This document shows positions 35,603-44,646 of a DNA stretch of 64,000 nt, in pieces (position 1 is the first letter of the stretch; each line of letters starts with the position of its first letter). The stretch lies in contig NZ_MKXO01000001.1 in assembly GCF_001766415.1 (NCBI RefSeq), positions 434,001-498,000 on the forward strand, read 5' to 3'. The notes under the pieces were generated by a model. The model did not search any database, had not been told where the DNA came from, and saw only the letters and a list, made by a program, of their open reading frames with translations. The position numbers and the translations under genes were made by a program. This stretch comes from Exiguobacterium aurantiacum. GTDB taxonomy: Bacteria > Bacillota > Bacilli > Exiguobacteriales > Exiguobacteriaceae.

Positions 35603-36528
35603 GTTGTTTCCTCCAATCGGGATAGTGGGGTGACGTCGACTTCGCCGACCAAGCGGTCCACGTCTTGTTTCGTACAGAGGCCAAACGTATAAGCAGACGC
35701 GCTGCCGGTCGTGACCGCATAGCGGAACGCCTTGGTTGCGTCGTGGTCTAAAATGTTAGCGACAAAACCGGCGACGAGTGAATCACCCGCTCCGACCGAG
35801 TTGACGAGTTTCCCGCTCGGCGTGTTCGCCGTATAGGCGCCTGAACCGTTGACGAGCATCGCGCCGTCTCCTGCGAACGAGACGATGACGTTTTTGGCGC
35901 CACGCTCGACTAACTGTTCCGCGTAAGGGAGCGCCTGGTCAAACGTCTCGATATCGACATCAAACAGTTCACCGAGTTCGTGATGGTTCGGTTTGATCAT
36001 GAGTGGTTCGAGCGAGAGCACCTCGAGCATCGCCTCTTTTGTTGTATCGACGACGAAGTCGGCTCCGTTCGCTCGAACTTTCTCAGCGAGCGTCCGGTAA
36101 AGTGTGCTCGGCAGATTGCCAGGAATACTTCCGGCCAAGACGACGATATCACCTGCTTGGACGTGTTCGAACTGTGCTGTCAACTGTTCAAGTTCCGTGT
36201 CCGAGATGACAGGACCACTCGCGTTCAATTCCGTCTCTTCTTTCGCCCGGATCTTGACGTTGATTCGGGTCTCGCCATCGACTTCGATGAAATCGGTCTC
36301 GACACCCTTGTCCGTCAACGCTTTCTTAATAAATTCACCTGTCGTTCCGCCGATGAATCCTAGGGCGACCGTATCGGCGTCAAACTCACGTAAGACGAAC
36401 GAGACGTTGATACCTTTTCCTCCGGCCCGTTGCGTCGTCTCTTGGATGCGGTTGACCTCACCTAAGACGACTTCTGGCAATGTGACGTAATAATCGATTG
36501 ATGGGTTAAGTGTTAACGTGTAAATCAT
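35599..36528 (-). CDS. fruK: 1-phosphofructokinase
   Basis: A 309-residue PfkB kinase that turns fructose 1-phosphate into fructose 1,6-bisphosphate. Marks are GGKGINVSFVL near the start and the catalytic NSVGAGDSLVAGF near residue 245. It sits between fruR and fruA, with 4-base ATGA overlaps on both sides, so the three are translationally coupled. Tagatose-6-phosphate kinase belongs to the same group, but the neighbours settle the substrate. Confidence 0.94.
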   Translation of the reverse strand: MIYTLTLNPSIDYYVTLPEVVLGEVNRIQETTQRAGGKGINVSFVLREFDADTVALGFIGGTTGEFIKKALTDKGVETDFIEVDGETRINVKIRAKEETELNASGPVISDTELEQLTAQFEHVQAGDIVVLAGSIPGNLPSTLYRTLAEKVRANGADFVVDTTKEAMLEVLSLEPLMIKPNHHELGELFDVDIETFDQALPYAEQLVERGAKNVIVSFAGDGAMLVNGSGAYTANTPSGKLVNSVGAGDSLVAGFVANILDHDATKAFRYAVTTGSASAYTFGLCTKQDVDRLVGEVDVTPLSRLEETT

Positions 36529-37271
36529 TGGGCGTTCACCACCTTTGTTAATGTTTCGACTGAACTGACGTACGGTGCACCGCTCATCGTGATGAGTGTC
36601 GCCGCCTCGAGGGGCGCCACTCGGCTGAACGAACGTTTCCCGAATTTTGAATCGTCCGCCAAGATGTAGGCGTCCCGAGCCAGTTCAATCGCTGTTTTTT
36701 TGACGAGGGCTTCTTCTGGGTCAGGCGTCGTATAGCCCGCTTCTAGGTCGACCCCGTTGATACCGAGAAAAGCGACATCGACCCGATAGTTCATCATGCT
36801 TTCGCGGGCGTTGTAGCCGACGAGCGCCTGCGTCGAACGTTTCAACTCGCCGCCGATCACGAACGTCTTAATGTCGAGATCGAACAAGTCGTTGGCAATC
36901 GGGAGGCTGTTCGTGACGACGATGACTTTCTTACCTGTCAAGTAAGGGACCATCGCCTGTGTCGTCGTCCCGGCATCGAGATAGACGGACATCCCGTCTT
37001 CGATGAACGTCGCGGCCTTCCGTGCGATCGCGACTTTCTCATCGACGTGCCGATCCCGTTTTTCCTCGAACGTCGGTTCGTCTTCAGCGCGAACGACGAG
37101 CGTCGCCCCGCCATGGACCCGTTCAAGGTAGCCTTCGGCCTCAAGGTCCGTCAAATCACGGCGGATCGTCGACTCTGACGCCCCCATCCATTCGACCAAC
37201 TCTTTCAGCTTGACGATCTTTTGTTCCGACAACCGTTGCAAAATCATCTGATGTCGTTGTTTCGTTAACAT
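36525..37271 (-). CDS. fruR: DeoR-family regulator of the fructose operon
   Basis: A 248-residue DeoR-type repressor. The helix-turn-helix (MLTKQRHQMILQRLSEQKIV then VEWMGASESTIRRDLTDLE) occupies about 1-57; the sensor domain (about 75-245) has the sugar-phosphate pocket marks VYLDAGTTTQAMVP and the GINGVDLEAGYT loop. It should sense fructose 1-phosphate. ATG at 37271 is chosen for the GGAGGG site 6 bases upstream. It is first in fruRKA, so it controls its own synthesis through the repeats upstream. Confidence 0.92.
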   Translation of the reverse strand: MLTKQRHQMILQRLSEQKIVKLKELVEWMGASESTIRRDLTDLEAEGYLERVHGGATLVVRAEDEPTFEEKRDRHVDEKVAIARKAATFIEDGMSVYLDAGTTTQAMVPYLTGKKVIVVTNSLPIANDLFDLDIKTFVIGGELKRSTQALVGYNARESMMNYRVDVAFLGINGVDLEAGYTTPDPEEALVKKTAIELARDAYILADDSKFGKRSFSRVAPLEAATLITMSGAPYVSSVETLTKVVNAQ

Positions 37272-37291
37272 CGTATTCCCTCCGTATCTCC

Positions 37292-37320
37292 AATATAAAG
37301 CGTTTACATTCAAAAAACAA
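37292..37320 (-). promoter_or_regulatory. promoter of fruRKA
   Basis: On the minus strand TTGTTT (37315-37320) and TATATT (37292-37297) are exactly 17 bases apart. A cre-like TGTAAACGCTTTAT overlaps the -10, matching the catabolite site except for the last two bases. Confidence 0.7.
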
Positions 37321-37345
37321 TCAAAAACATTCAAATTCATTCACT
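37307..37345. repeat. four phased CATTCAAA repeats, likely FruR operator
   Basis: Written on the plus strand, CATTCAAA (37307), CAATCAAA (37318), CATTCAAA (37328) and CATTCACT (37338) start 11, 10 and 10 bases apart, one per DNA turn, over and just upstream of the -35. DeoR-type regulators often bind such direct repeats. Confidence 0.7.
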
Positions 37346-37373
37346 TTTTATCTTATCGTCACAATTATAACAC

Positions 37374-37400
37374 AAAAAACGGTCACTAAGTGACCGTTTA
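37374..37400 (-). terminator. terminator of the 37414 hydrolase gene
   Basis: On the minus strand ACGGTCAC-TTA-GTGACCGT makes an 8-bp stem followed by TTTTTT. Confidence 0.88.
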
Positions 37401-37413
37401 CGACTGTTTTTCA

Positions 37414-38322
37414 CTATTTGATTAACCAATCGTTCAATTTCTGTAACAACTGTGGATGAAGCGGAGCCTCGATCGCCTCACGATATTCTTTGTGCAACGT
37501 TAAAAGTGAATGCGGGCTCGTCCGTTCGACGAGCAGGTGGTTCATATCTTTAATGATATAGCTGTCGACATCGCCTTTCGTCTGCAGTGAATGGACGTGT
37601 TCAGGCGGGACTTGGACGTCACGGTCACCGGTGATGGCAAGCAGCGGGACGCGCACGAGCTCGAGCCGTTCCCGGACGTCATACGACGCATGTTCACGAA
37701 TCCATTTGGCGTTGACGACTTGGCCTCGGTATTTGAACGCAGCGACGTTCGTCCGGAGCGAGCGCTCGAGCAGATCGTCTTGCCGTTGTCTGACTTTTTT
37801 CGGGACGCCGGTCAACCGGTAAAACATCCCTTTCAACCCTTTCACGCGCCCGATCTCGGACGCGAGCGCGTCGGCTTGATGTAAAAACATCTGTTTCGAC
37901 GAGTCGTTGAAGCCGGCGAGTAGGATCAATCCGGACGCATTTGTCTCGAGTTGAACGGCCGGGGCGATGACCGCCCCTTCGCTATGGCCAAGCACGTAGA
38001 CATCGCCTGTTTCAGGCAACCGTTGGATCGTTTTCACGACTTCGATCGCATCGTTGACCAAGTCATGGAGTCCGACTTTATTAAAGTCACCATCCGACTC
38101 CCCAATCCCTTGTTTGTCGTACCGAAATACGTTGACGCCCATGCCATATAGCGCGTCGGCTAGTTTTTTATACGTATTGAACTGGACAGGTCCGACATTG
38201 CCGTTCCGGTCACTCGGCCCGCTCCCGCTCAAGATGACGACCGTCTTTCGCGGCGTGTCATGCAATAAAAGCGTACCGGCCAGTTCACCGTAATGTCTTG
38301 TAATGTTCATGTTTCGTTCCAT
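37414..38322 (-). CDS. alpha/beta hydrolase (serine aminopeptidase-like)
   Basis: A 302-residue hydrolase. The start MERNMNITRHYGELAGTLLL, the oxyanion-hole turn LSGSGPSDRNGN and the nucleophile elbow VLGHSEGAVIAPA fit the dienelactone/acyl-peptidase-like branch seen in Bacillus YtmA/YqkD types. The charge-relay Asp (AITGDRDVQVP) and His (DMNHLLVER) are present. Substrate unknown. ATG 38322 has AGGAGG 7 bases upstream. It has its own terminator. Confidence 0.85.
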   Translation of the reverse strand: MERNMNITRHYGELAGTLLLHDTPRKTVVILSGSGPSDRNGNVGPVQFNTYKKLADALYGMGVNVFRYDKQGIGESDGDFNKVGLHDLVNDAIEVVKTIQRLPETGDVYVLGHSEGAVIAPAVQLETNASGLILLAGFNDSSKQMFLHQADALASEIGRVKGLKGMFYRLTGVPKKVRQRQDDLLERSLRTNVAAFKYRGQVVNAKWIREHASYDVRERLELVRVPLLAITGDRDVQVPPEHVHSLQTKGDVDSYIIKDMNHLLVERTSPHSLLTLHKEYREAIEAPLHPQLLQKLNDWLIK

Positions 38323-38421
38323 TGTATCGCCTCCTCTTTCATCATACCGAACAATTCGAGAGAGGACGAGTGTTTCAGTCAAAAAGAAAGAACCGCCCTC
38401 ACACGGGGACGGTTCAAGACA

Positions 38422-39618
38422 TCATTGTGTGGCGAGCCAATCTGTTAGCCAAGCGACGTGGTCTTCCATCGCCTCGTTCGACAAACGGTCGATTGTATCG
38501 GCTTCAGTTAAAGCATCAAACTCAGCCGTCAATGAATCGCTTAATGACATGACCGGTACGCCTTCCGCATGAAATTCATCTAAATACGACGTCCCGAGTG
38601 GCTTCACATCAAGTGATGACCAGCTTCCTTGCTCAAGGACCGGCAGTCTTGTCATCCCTTTTGTCCTTACAAAACGTGCATCTTCCCCGGTACCAAGAAT
38701 ATCTAATGACAGTACTAAAGACGGCAAAGTTTCACCCTGTTTCGCTGTTTCTAAATAATCCATGGCGGTCTCGTAGCCACCCCCACTTCCGTTCAAGAAG
38801 ACATAACGGATCGTCGCATCCGTATCAATGCCATCCATTTGTTCGATGAGCGCGTACAATATCGATGAACCACCAAGGCTCCATAACGCATGGTCCCCGT
38901 AACTCGTGCCGTCAAGCCTAGCCAAGATCACAATCTCCTCGTCTGTTTTACCAGGTTGAATAAATTCGACATACGGCACCTCGTCGTCGACGAACGGTTC
39001 GACCGAGACATGCGTCCCGTCCGTCAAACGATCTGCTGTCTCAACGTCGACGCCGATGCCGGGCAGCCGCGTCCGTGGCGAAGTATAAATGGTTCCGTAA
39101 TAAGCCTCTTCTTGTTCATCGGGCGTGACAATGTACCCTTCGGCTCCTGCCTCCAACAGGTTGAGTAAGTGGCGATTCGCCTCATCATCAATGAGGACCT
39201 CTCCATATGGATCAGCCGACGTGTCCCTCCTGTCAAGCTCGAGTGATTTGACCGTCATCGGCAAAACGACGACTTTTCCTTCTACATCATCAATCGGTTC
39301 GTTCCAATCCGTTTGAATCACTTCACCGTCAAATCCAGCTTCTAAGATGAAATGAGATACACCATCGAATCGTTCGTCATCTTCAATGGTCAACGTCGTC
39401 CAATGGCTCGGTACGGAGGCATAATGGACGAAACGGTTCATCTCAAGATCGAGCTCGGTCCCGAGCGACTCGAACAGCTCGACGTTCTCCCAACTGTTAA
39501 CGTCTCGGTCGAACGACGCAAAGTATTCGGCCGTCTCATACGGGGTGGCGTTTGTGAACGGACTGACGTACAAAAAGACGACATATAGTACCGATAGTAA
39601 GCTAAACATAATGTTCAT
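38422..39618 (-). CDS. M28-like protein with degenerate metal site
   Basis: A 398-residue protein with one N-terminal hydrophobic segment (MNIMFSLLSVLYVVFLYVSP), so membrane-anchored or secreted, then a PA-like insert (about 110-210) and an M28-peptidase-like domain. Strands and glycines of that fold are recognisable (EIVILARLDGTSYG, WSLGGSSIL, FLNGSGGGYETAMDYL, VLSLDILG), but the usual zinc ligands are not: the first His is replaced in ARLD, the bridging Asp in ALWSLGG, the Glu-Glu pair in GSGGG, and the last His in AEFDALTE. Probably a non-catalytic relative. ATG 39618 is chosen; a TTG five codons earlier overlaps the ribosome site. Confidence 0.65.
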   Translation of the reverse strand: MNIMFSLLSVLYVVFLYVSPFTNATPYETAEYFASFDRDVNSWENVELFESLGTELDLEMNRFVHYASVPSHWTTLTIEDDERFDGVSHFILEAGFDGEVIQTDWNEPIDDVEGKVVVLPMTVKSLELDRRDTSADPYGEVLIDDEANRHLLNLLEAGAEGYIVTPDEQEEAYYGTIYTSPRTRLPGIGVDVETADRLTDGTHVSVEPFVDDEVPYVEFIQPGKTDEEIVILARLDGTSYGDHALWSLGGSSILYALIEQMDGIDTDATIRYVFLNGSGGGYETAMDYLETAKQGETLPSLVLSLDILGTGEDARFVRTKGMTRLPVLEQGSWSSLDVKPLGTSYLDEFHAEGVPVMSLSDSLTAEFDALTEADTIDRLSNEAMEDHVAWLTDWLATQ

Positions 39619-39812
39619 ACGAGTTGTCTCCAATAACTAAGTAATAATTTCAACCAATGATCAAGAAACAATGGATAACTTGGAAATTATTATTATAAAT
39701 GGCTTTTAGTACTTTTGCATTTAATTTTTTATAGGTTTAAATATATTTAACAACACATAACCATTCAATCACCACCAGTGTTACCTGTTAATTTAAACAT
39801 AAAATTCACCAG

Positions 39813-39841
39813 TTGATACATTGTAATGATTACGCTATGAT
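39813..39841 (+). promoter_or_regulatory. promoter of the metallophore-type ABC/MATE operon
   Basis: TTGATA (39813-39818) and TATGAT (39836-39841) are exactly 17 bases apart, a strong vegetative promoter. Its spacer is filled by the first Zur-like box, so bound repressor would block RNA polymerase. Confidence 0.8.
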
Positions 39842-39861
39842 GTAATTCGTAATCATTACAA
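39821..39861. promoter_or_regulatory. two Zur-like boxes in inverted orientation
   Basis: TTGTAATGATTACG (39821-39834) and its perfect inverse CGTAATCATTACAA (39848-39861) are separated by 13 bases. Each matches the Bacillus Zur 7-1-7 pattern (CGTAAT-N-ATTACG) except one base; Fur or PerR would prefer GATAAT or TATAAT half-sites. They cover the -35/-10 spacer and the expected start of transcription. Confidence 0.72.
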
Positions 39862-39884
39862 TTTGAAAGAAGGATGTCATCTCT

Positions 39885-41384
39885 ATGAAATATGTAGTTC
39901 CGCTCATATGTACTATCGCTCTATTTTTTTTAACGGCTTGCAACGATTCCAATCAAGACGATCGGCATTTACATTTCGTCTATAACTTCTCAACTCAGTC
40001 GCTAGACCCCCACCGCGATTCAAGTTACGTTCCGCTCCGGGCCGGTGTGACAGAGACGCTTTTTAAATTGAACGATGAGACGTTATCGGTCGACCCCTGG
40101 CTCGCACAATCGTTCGAACAAGTGAACGAAACGACGTGGCGCGTTTACATACGAGAAGATGTGACGTTCCATAACGGGAAACCGCTCGACACGCAGGCCG
40201 TCAAACGTTCACTCGACCGTTCTCTCGAAGAGAATACAGGGATCCGCAGCGCATTGCGTATCGAATCGATTACAGCGGAAGCATCGAGCCTCCTAATCGA
40301 GACGACCGTCCCTTATCCAGAACTCGTCAATGAACTCGTCCATCCGAACACATCCATCATTGACGTCACTGCAGATGATGCCATCGATCAAATACCTGTC
40401 GGGACCGGCCCTTATCAAGTGACGTCGTTCCAACCCGGCTCGAACATCCAACTTGAACGGCATGATGCATACTGGGACGGTCAACCGAAACTCGATACGG
40501 TCACGTTCACGTTCAACGAAGACCCGGGGTCGCGCACGATGGCGCTCCGGTCTGGCGAAGCAGACATCGTCTATCGTCCAGAAATCGAGATGATCGACAC
40601 GTTGGAGCAGGACGGGTTCGTCGTCGACAAGGCGGAGACGTTCCGTGTCCATCAGTTGACGATGAACCTTGAACGTGAACATATGCAGTCACTCGCGATG
40701 CGCCGCCTGATTGACTCGCTCATCAATCGCGAACAAATCGTGGACGGCATTTTGAATGGCTATGCCACACCTGCTGTCGGTCCATTCTTACCGTCTTTCC
40801 CGTTCGCCCCGTCCTACCCTTCTGACGAGGGACAAGATGTCCTGGACCTGGTCAAACAAGACGGTTACGAGCAAGTCAACGGCGTGTTGATGAAAGACGG
40901 TGAGCCGGTTCGGCTCAATCTGTTGACGTATAGCTCACGACCTGACTTACCACTCATCGCACAGTTGATTCAATCGGATGCGAAGCAAGTCGGGATAGAA
41001 ATCGATATTCAAATGATTGACACACCGGAAGAATATATGGCCGCCGAACGAGACTGGGACCTTGCGACGTATAGCAATTTGACCGCACCACGTGGGGACG
41101 GCGGCTACTACTTGAACGCCACGTTCCATCCGAACGGCGCGTTGAATTTCAGTGGCGTAGAAGATGCGACATTGACGCAGAAAATCGACCGCTTGAATCA
41201 GACGGTCGACCGTGCTGAACGCGACCGAATGACCGAAGAAATTGCGCAATATGTCGATGAACGTGTCATCAACTCATTTTTAGTCCACCCTTCGACGAAT
41301 GTTGCTTTGAAAGACAACGTGCATGGGTGGGTCACTGAAAAGAGCGAATACTATATGATCACAAAAGATTTGGATGTGTTGTGA
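39885..41384 (+). CDS. Nik/Cnt-type substrate-binding lipoprotein
   Basis: A 499-residue lipoprotein (lipobox LTAC, Cys19) of the SBP_bac_5 group (peptide/nickel binders). The stretches SLDPHRDSSYVPLRAGVTETL, GTGPYQVTSFQPGS and FNEDPGSRTMALRSGEADI are, as I recall, much closer to nickel- and metallophore-binders (NikA, CntA) than to OppA. It should capture a metal-chelate complex outside the cell. First gene of a six-gene operon under the Zur-like promoter. The exact ligand (Zn, Ni or Co with histidine or an opine chelator) is not visible. Confidence 0.82.
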   Translation: MKYVVPLICTIALFFLTACNDSNQDDRHLHFVYNFSTQSLDPHRDSSYVPLRAGVTETLFKLNDETLSVDPWLAQSFEQVNETTWRVYIREDVTFHNGKPLDTQAVKRSLDRSLEENTGIRSALRIESITAEASSLLIETTVPYPELVNELVHPNTSIIDVTADDAIDQIPVGTGPYQVTSFQPGSNIQLERHDAYWDGQPKLDTVTFTFNEDPGSRTMALRSGEADIVYRPEIEMIDTLEQDGFVVDKAETFRVHQLTMNLEREHMQSLAMRRLIDSLINREQIVDGILNGYATPAVGPFLPSFPFAPSYPSDEGQDVLDLVKQDGYEQVNGVLMKDGEPVRLNLLTYSSRPDLPLIAQLIQSDAKQVGIEIDIQMIDTPEEYMAAERDWDLATYSNLTAPRGDGGYYLNATFHPNGALNFSGVEDATLTQKIDRLNQTVDRAERDRMTEEIAQYVDERVINSFLVHPSTNVALKDNVHGWVTEKSEYYMITKDLDVL

Positions 41385-41385
41385 T

Positions 41386-42327
41386 ATGACGCGATTCGTG
41401 GCACGTAAATCGCTTGAGTGGGGACTAGCTTTTCTAGTCTTCACTTTTTTCAGTTTTTTGCTTCTCCGACTCGTCCCGGGAGATCCCGTCCTATACTTAT
41501 TGAAGGTCGACGAACTGCAAGTCGATGTCGCCGAGATTGACCGCCTCCGCGAGGAGCTTGGCTTCACGGATCCGGTATGGGTCCAATACGTGAATTGGCT
41601 CTCTGAAATCGTTCGATTAAACTTAGGCGATTCACTCATCACCGGTCAGCCTGTGACACAATTGTTTAAAAACAACTATGCCGCGACGTTCGAACTCGCG
41701 GCCGGAGGTCTCCTCGTGGCGATTGTGCTCGCCGTCCCGCTCGGTACCATCAGCGCTTTCCGACCAATGTCTGTCTTTTCCAAGCTAGCAACCGGATTGT
41801 CGATTGTCGGGTCATCGGTCCCTAGTTTTTTAATCGGCTTGTTTTTGATGTATGTATTCGCCGTGTCACTCCAATGGTTCCCTGTAATGGGACGAAACGG
41901 CTGGGACAGCCTCGTCTTACCGTCTTTGACGTTAGGCATTGCCGTTGGCGGCGTCTATATCCGGCTCATCCGCTCGACATTACTCGACGTGATGGCGGCT
42001 GATTACGTCGTGATAGCAAAAGTTCGGGGAATCCGTTCAAAAAAGTTACTGACGCGCTATATCGCCCGGGCCGCCTTGCCCCCTGTCATCTCGATGTTCG
42101 GCGTGAGCGTGGCGAGCCTCATGGGAGGAGTCGTCGTGCTCGAAGTGTTATTCGCTTATCCCGGGGTCGGCAAACTGATGGTGGATTCTGTTTTACGCCG
42201 TGATTTCCCCGTCTTGCAAGGGTATCTCGTCTTTACGACTTGTTTAGTCGTCAGTATCAATCTCGTGACCAACGTGATGTTACGTTTACTGCAGCCTCAC
42301 CTCTATCGAAAGGATGTGTCCCGATGA
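41386..42327 (+). CDS. ABC permease, NikB/CntB-like
   Basis: A 313-residue inner-membrane permease with six spans and the coupling motif EAA-type region ADYVVIAKVRGIRSKKLLTR. The N-terminal SFLLLRLVPGDPV is the mark of the DppB/NikB side of the family. Its ATG lies one base after the stop of the binding-protein gene, without a strong ribosome site, so it relies on translational coupling. It pairs with the next permease to form the channel. Confidence 0.88.
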   Translation: MTRFVARKSLEWGLAFLVFTFFSFLLLRLVPGDPVLYLLKVDELQVDVAEIDRLREELGFTDPVWVQYVNWLSEIVRLNLGDSLITGQPVTQLFKNNYAATFELAAGGLLVAIVLAVPLGTISAFRPMSVFSKLATGLSIVGSSVPSFLIGLFLMYVFAVSLQWFPVMGRNGWDSLVLPSLTLGIAVGGVYIRLIRSTLLDVMAADYVVIAKVRGIRSKKLLTRYIARAALPPVISMFGVSVASLMGGVVVLEVLFAYPGVGKLMVDSVLRRDFPVLQGYLVFTTCLVVSINLVTNVMLRLLQPHLYRKDVSR

Positions 42328-43103
42328 AACAGCGCCGATTCATCATAAGCGGTTTGGCAATCTTCGTCGTGATGTATGCATTGACATCGATGGTCGACCC
42401 GTTCGCGACGAACGTGACGAATCGACTTGCCTCACCATCGCTGCATCATCTGCTCGGCACCGATCATCTAGGGCGAGACGTCTTGTCACGACTCCTTCTT
42501 GCAGGCGGGATCACGGTCGGTTTAAGTACCGTCATCATTCTCATCACAGCGACGGTCGGCATCATTCTTGGGACGATCAGCGGGTTCGTCTATCGCAAAT
42601 TGGAGCGAATCGTCACAAAAGTGACAGATGCGACCATCATCTTTCCGGATACGGTGCTCGCCATCGTCCTCGCTGGAGTCCTAGGTCCGAGCATTCAAAG
42701 CCTTGTGCTCGCCATCAGTTTGATTAAGTGGACGTCCTATACACGCCTCGTACACACGCTCGTCCTGCAAGAGAGCACGAAGGGACACGTCCTCGCTGCG
42801 CGCGTGAACGGTCTTTCGAAACCGAAAATCGCACTCCGGCACGTCCTTCCTGCCGTCTGTCCGCACATTCTTGTCGTCATGAGTCTTGACCTTGGAAAAG
42901 TCATTCTCTTGATTTCCGCCTTCTCCTTCATTGGACTAGGTGTTCAATTACCGTTACCAGAATGGGGGGGGATGATCAGTGAAGGACGACATTACCTTGC
43001 AACGAATCCGGCGCTCGTTTTTTGGCCGGCGTTCTGTATCGTGTTAACCATTATCGGGTCGACGAGACTCTCGACAAAACTGACACGTCATTTTCAAGTT
43101 TAA
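42324..43103 (+). CDS. ABC permease, NikC/CntC-like
   Basis: A 259-residue permease, partner of the previous one. It begins KQRRFIISGLAIFVVMYALT, contains HHLLGTDHLGRDVLSRLL, the typical DppC/NikC signature, and the coupling loop GHVLAARVNGLSKPKIALRH. ATG overlaps the previous stop by 4 bases (ATGA). About six membrane spans. Confidence 0.9.
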   Translation: MKQRRFIISGLAIFVVMYALTSMVDPFATNVTNRLASPSLHHLLGTDHLGRDVLSRLLLAGGITVGLSTVIILITATVGIILGTISGFVYRKLERIVTKVTDATIIFPDTVLAIVLAGVLGPSIQSLVLAISLIKWTSYTRLVHTLVLQESTKGHVLAARVNGLSKPKIALRHVLPAVCPHILVVMSLDLGKVILLISAFSFIGLGVQLPLPEWGGMISEGRHYLATNPALVFWPAFCIVLTIIGSTRLSTKLTRHFQV

Positions 43104-43121
43104 GCGTTAGGAGGCAACGTA

Positions 43122-43892
43122 ATGTTAGTCATTGATCAACTTTCTATCAAGCATGACGAACGTCCACTTTTACAAGACGTCTCATTCGCCATCGAACGAA
43201 ATGAGTGGGTCTGTCTCGTCGGCGCGAGCGGAAGCGGCAAATCACTTCTCGTCAAATCGATTTTGCAGATGCTTCCCAACACGCTTCAGACGACAGGTAC
43301 AATTTATTGGAACGACCAAGAGATTGGGGATGCGAGTAAAACGTGTTCCATTTATGGGTGCGAGATTGGATACATCCCACAACATTACACGACGTCGTTC
43401 GCACCATTTTTGACGATGGATGAGCATATTCGGGACTTGTTCGAAAGTCATGACGAGGCATACGACAAAGACCGTATCCGCTCCGCCATGGCCGAGATTC
43501 ATTTATCGGAAGAACTCCTCAATCGCTATCCACTCGAACTGAGCGGTGGTCAACTTCAGCGGTTTTGCTTATTACTTGCGAGCATTCTTCAACCAACACT
43601 CATCATCGCGGACGAGATCACGAATGCGCTCGACGTGCTGACGGCTCGGCAAGTGACCGAATGGTTGAAGTCGATGATCGGTCAAACATCGAGCATGCTG
43701 TGGGTCACTCACGATTTAGCCGAAGCGATGACCTATGCCGATCACATCCTCGTCATGAAAGATGGGCGCATCGTTGACGCGGGAAATCGTGAGCACCTGA
43801 TCGCCTCGGAGAACCCGTATACCAAGTCTTTGCTTCAAGCGGCACCGATTTTAAAACGAGAGGAACGACTCGAACATGTTATTACACGTTGA
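43122..43892 (+). CDS. ABC ATPase, NikD/CntD-like
   Basis: A 256-residue ATPase: Walker A GASGSGKS (about 36-43), signature LSGGQLQR (about 140), Walker B LIIADEIT with Glu, and a switch His in VTHDL. It ends DILVMKDGRIVDAGNREHL and the C-terminal oligopeptide-transporter tail. Powers import with the next ATPase. The 19-base spacer after the permease has the ribosome site TAGGAGG. Confidence 0.92.
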   Translation: MLVIDQLSIKHDERPLLQDVSFAIERNEWVCLVGASGSGKSLLVKSILQMLPNTLQTTGTIYWNDQEIGDASKTCSIYGCEIGYIPQHYTTSFAPFLTMDEHIRDLFESHDEAYDKDRIRSAMAEIHLSEELLNRYPLELSGGQLQRFCLLLASILQPTLIIADEITNALDVLTARQVTEWLKSMIGQTSSMLWVTHDLAEAMTYADHILVMKDGRIVDAGNREHLIASENPYTKSLLQAAPILKREERLEHVITR

Positions 43893-44646
43893 AAAAGTCT
43901 CGAAAAACTATGGTAGCCACTCTGTATTATGTGACGTCACGTTCACGGTTCAGGCTGGCGAATCGGTCGGCTTGATTGGGACGAGCGGTAGCGGAAAGAG
44001 CACCTTGTCTCGCTGTATACTCGGACTTGAGCTGGTTGACGCAGGACAGATTCAGCTATGTGATCTGTCTTGGCAGACCGCTTCATGTCGGGAAGTCACA
44101 CAGATGAGGCAACGCATTCAAGCTGTGTTTCAAGACAGCGCCGAATCGTTCAACCCGAGATGGACGCTCGCAGATTCCATCTTGGAGCCGCTTCGTCATT
44201 TTCGTTTGATTGAACCGTACGATGAACGGGCCAAGTTAGAACACTTGTTTGACATCGTTCAACTTCCGCACACATGCATGGCCTCGTATCCTCGTGAATT
44301 GAGCGGAGGGCAAAAACAACGTGCCGCCATCGCCAGGTCTCTTAGCCTGAATCCTCAACTCATTCTTCTCGATGAGGCAACGACAGCACTGGACACCATC
44401 ACGCAACATCACATCGTCGACATGCTAAAGTCCTATCATCGCGACCAGTCGATGGCATTTTTAATCATCTCCCACGATTTATCGGTCGTATCGAAACTGT
44501 GTGACCGTATCCTTGTCTTGTCCGAAGGGACGATCGTGGACTCTTTCAACGGCAATGAATTGTTTGATGACTCGCGCCATCCGTACACGATTGCATTGCG
44601 CGACGCCTTCGTCGAGAAGGGTCGGTTCTTGCATGGTGTCGACTAA
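43876..44646 (+). CDS. ABC ATPase, NikE/CntF-like
   Basis: A 256-residue ATPase: Walker A GTSGSGKST, signature LSGGQKQR, Walker B ILLDEATTALD, switch region ISHDLSVV, and the FNPRW stretch (QDSAESFNPRWTL) characteristic of the second ATPase of nickel/peptide importers. Its start overlaps the previous gene by 17 bases. Together the two ATPases, two permeases and binding protein form a complete importer. Confidence 0.92.
   Translation: MLLHVEKVSKNYGSHSVLCDVTFTVQAGESVGLIGTSGSGKSTLSRCILGLELVDAGQIQLCDLSWQTASCREVTQMRQRIQAVFQDSAESFNPRWTLADSILEPLRHFRLIEPYDERAKLEHLFDIVQLPHTCMASYPRELSGGQKQRAAIARSLSLNPQLILLDEATTALDTITQHHIVDMLKSYHRDQSMAFLIISHDLSVVSKLCDRILVLSEGTIVDSFNGNELFDDSRHPYTIALRDAFVEKGRFLHGVD

Noticed and set aside
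39821-39861. Fur or PerR boxes instead of Zur
   Set aside because: Half-sites are TGTAAT/ATTACG; Fur prefers GATAAT/ATTATC and PerR TATAAT/ATTATA, so Zur is the closest match, although one base per box differs.
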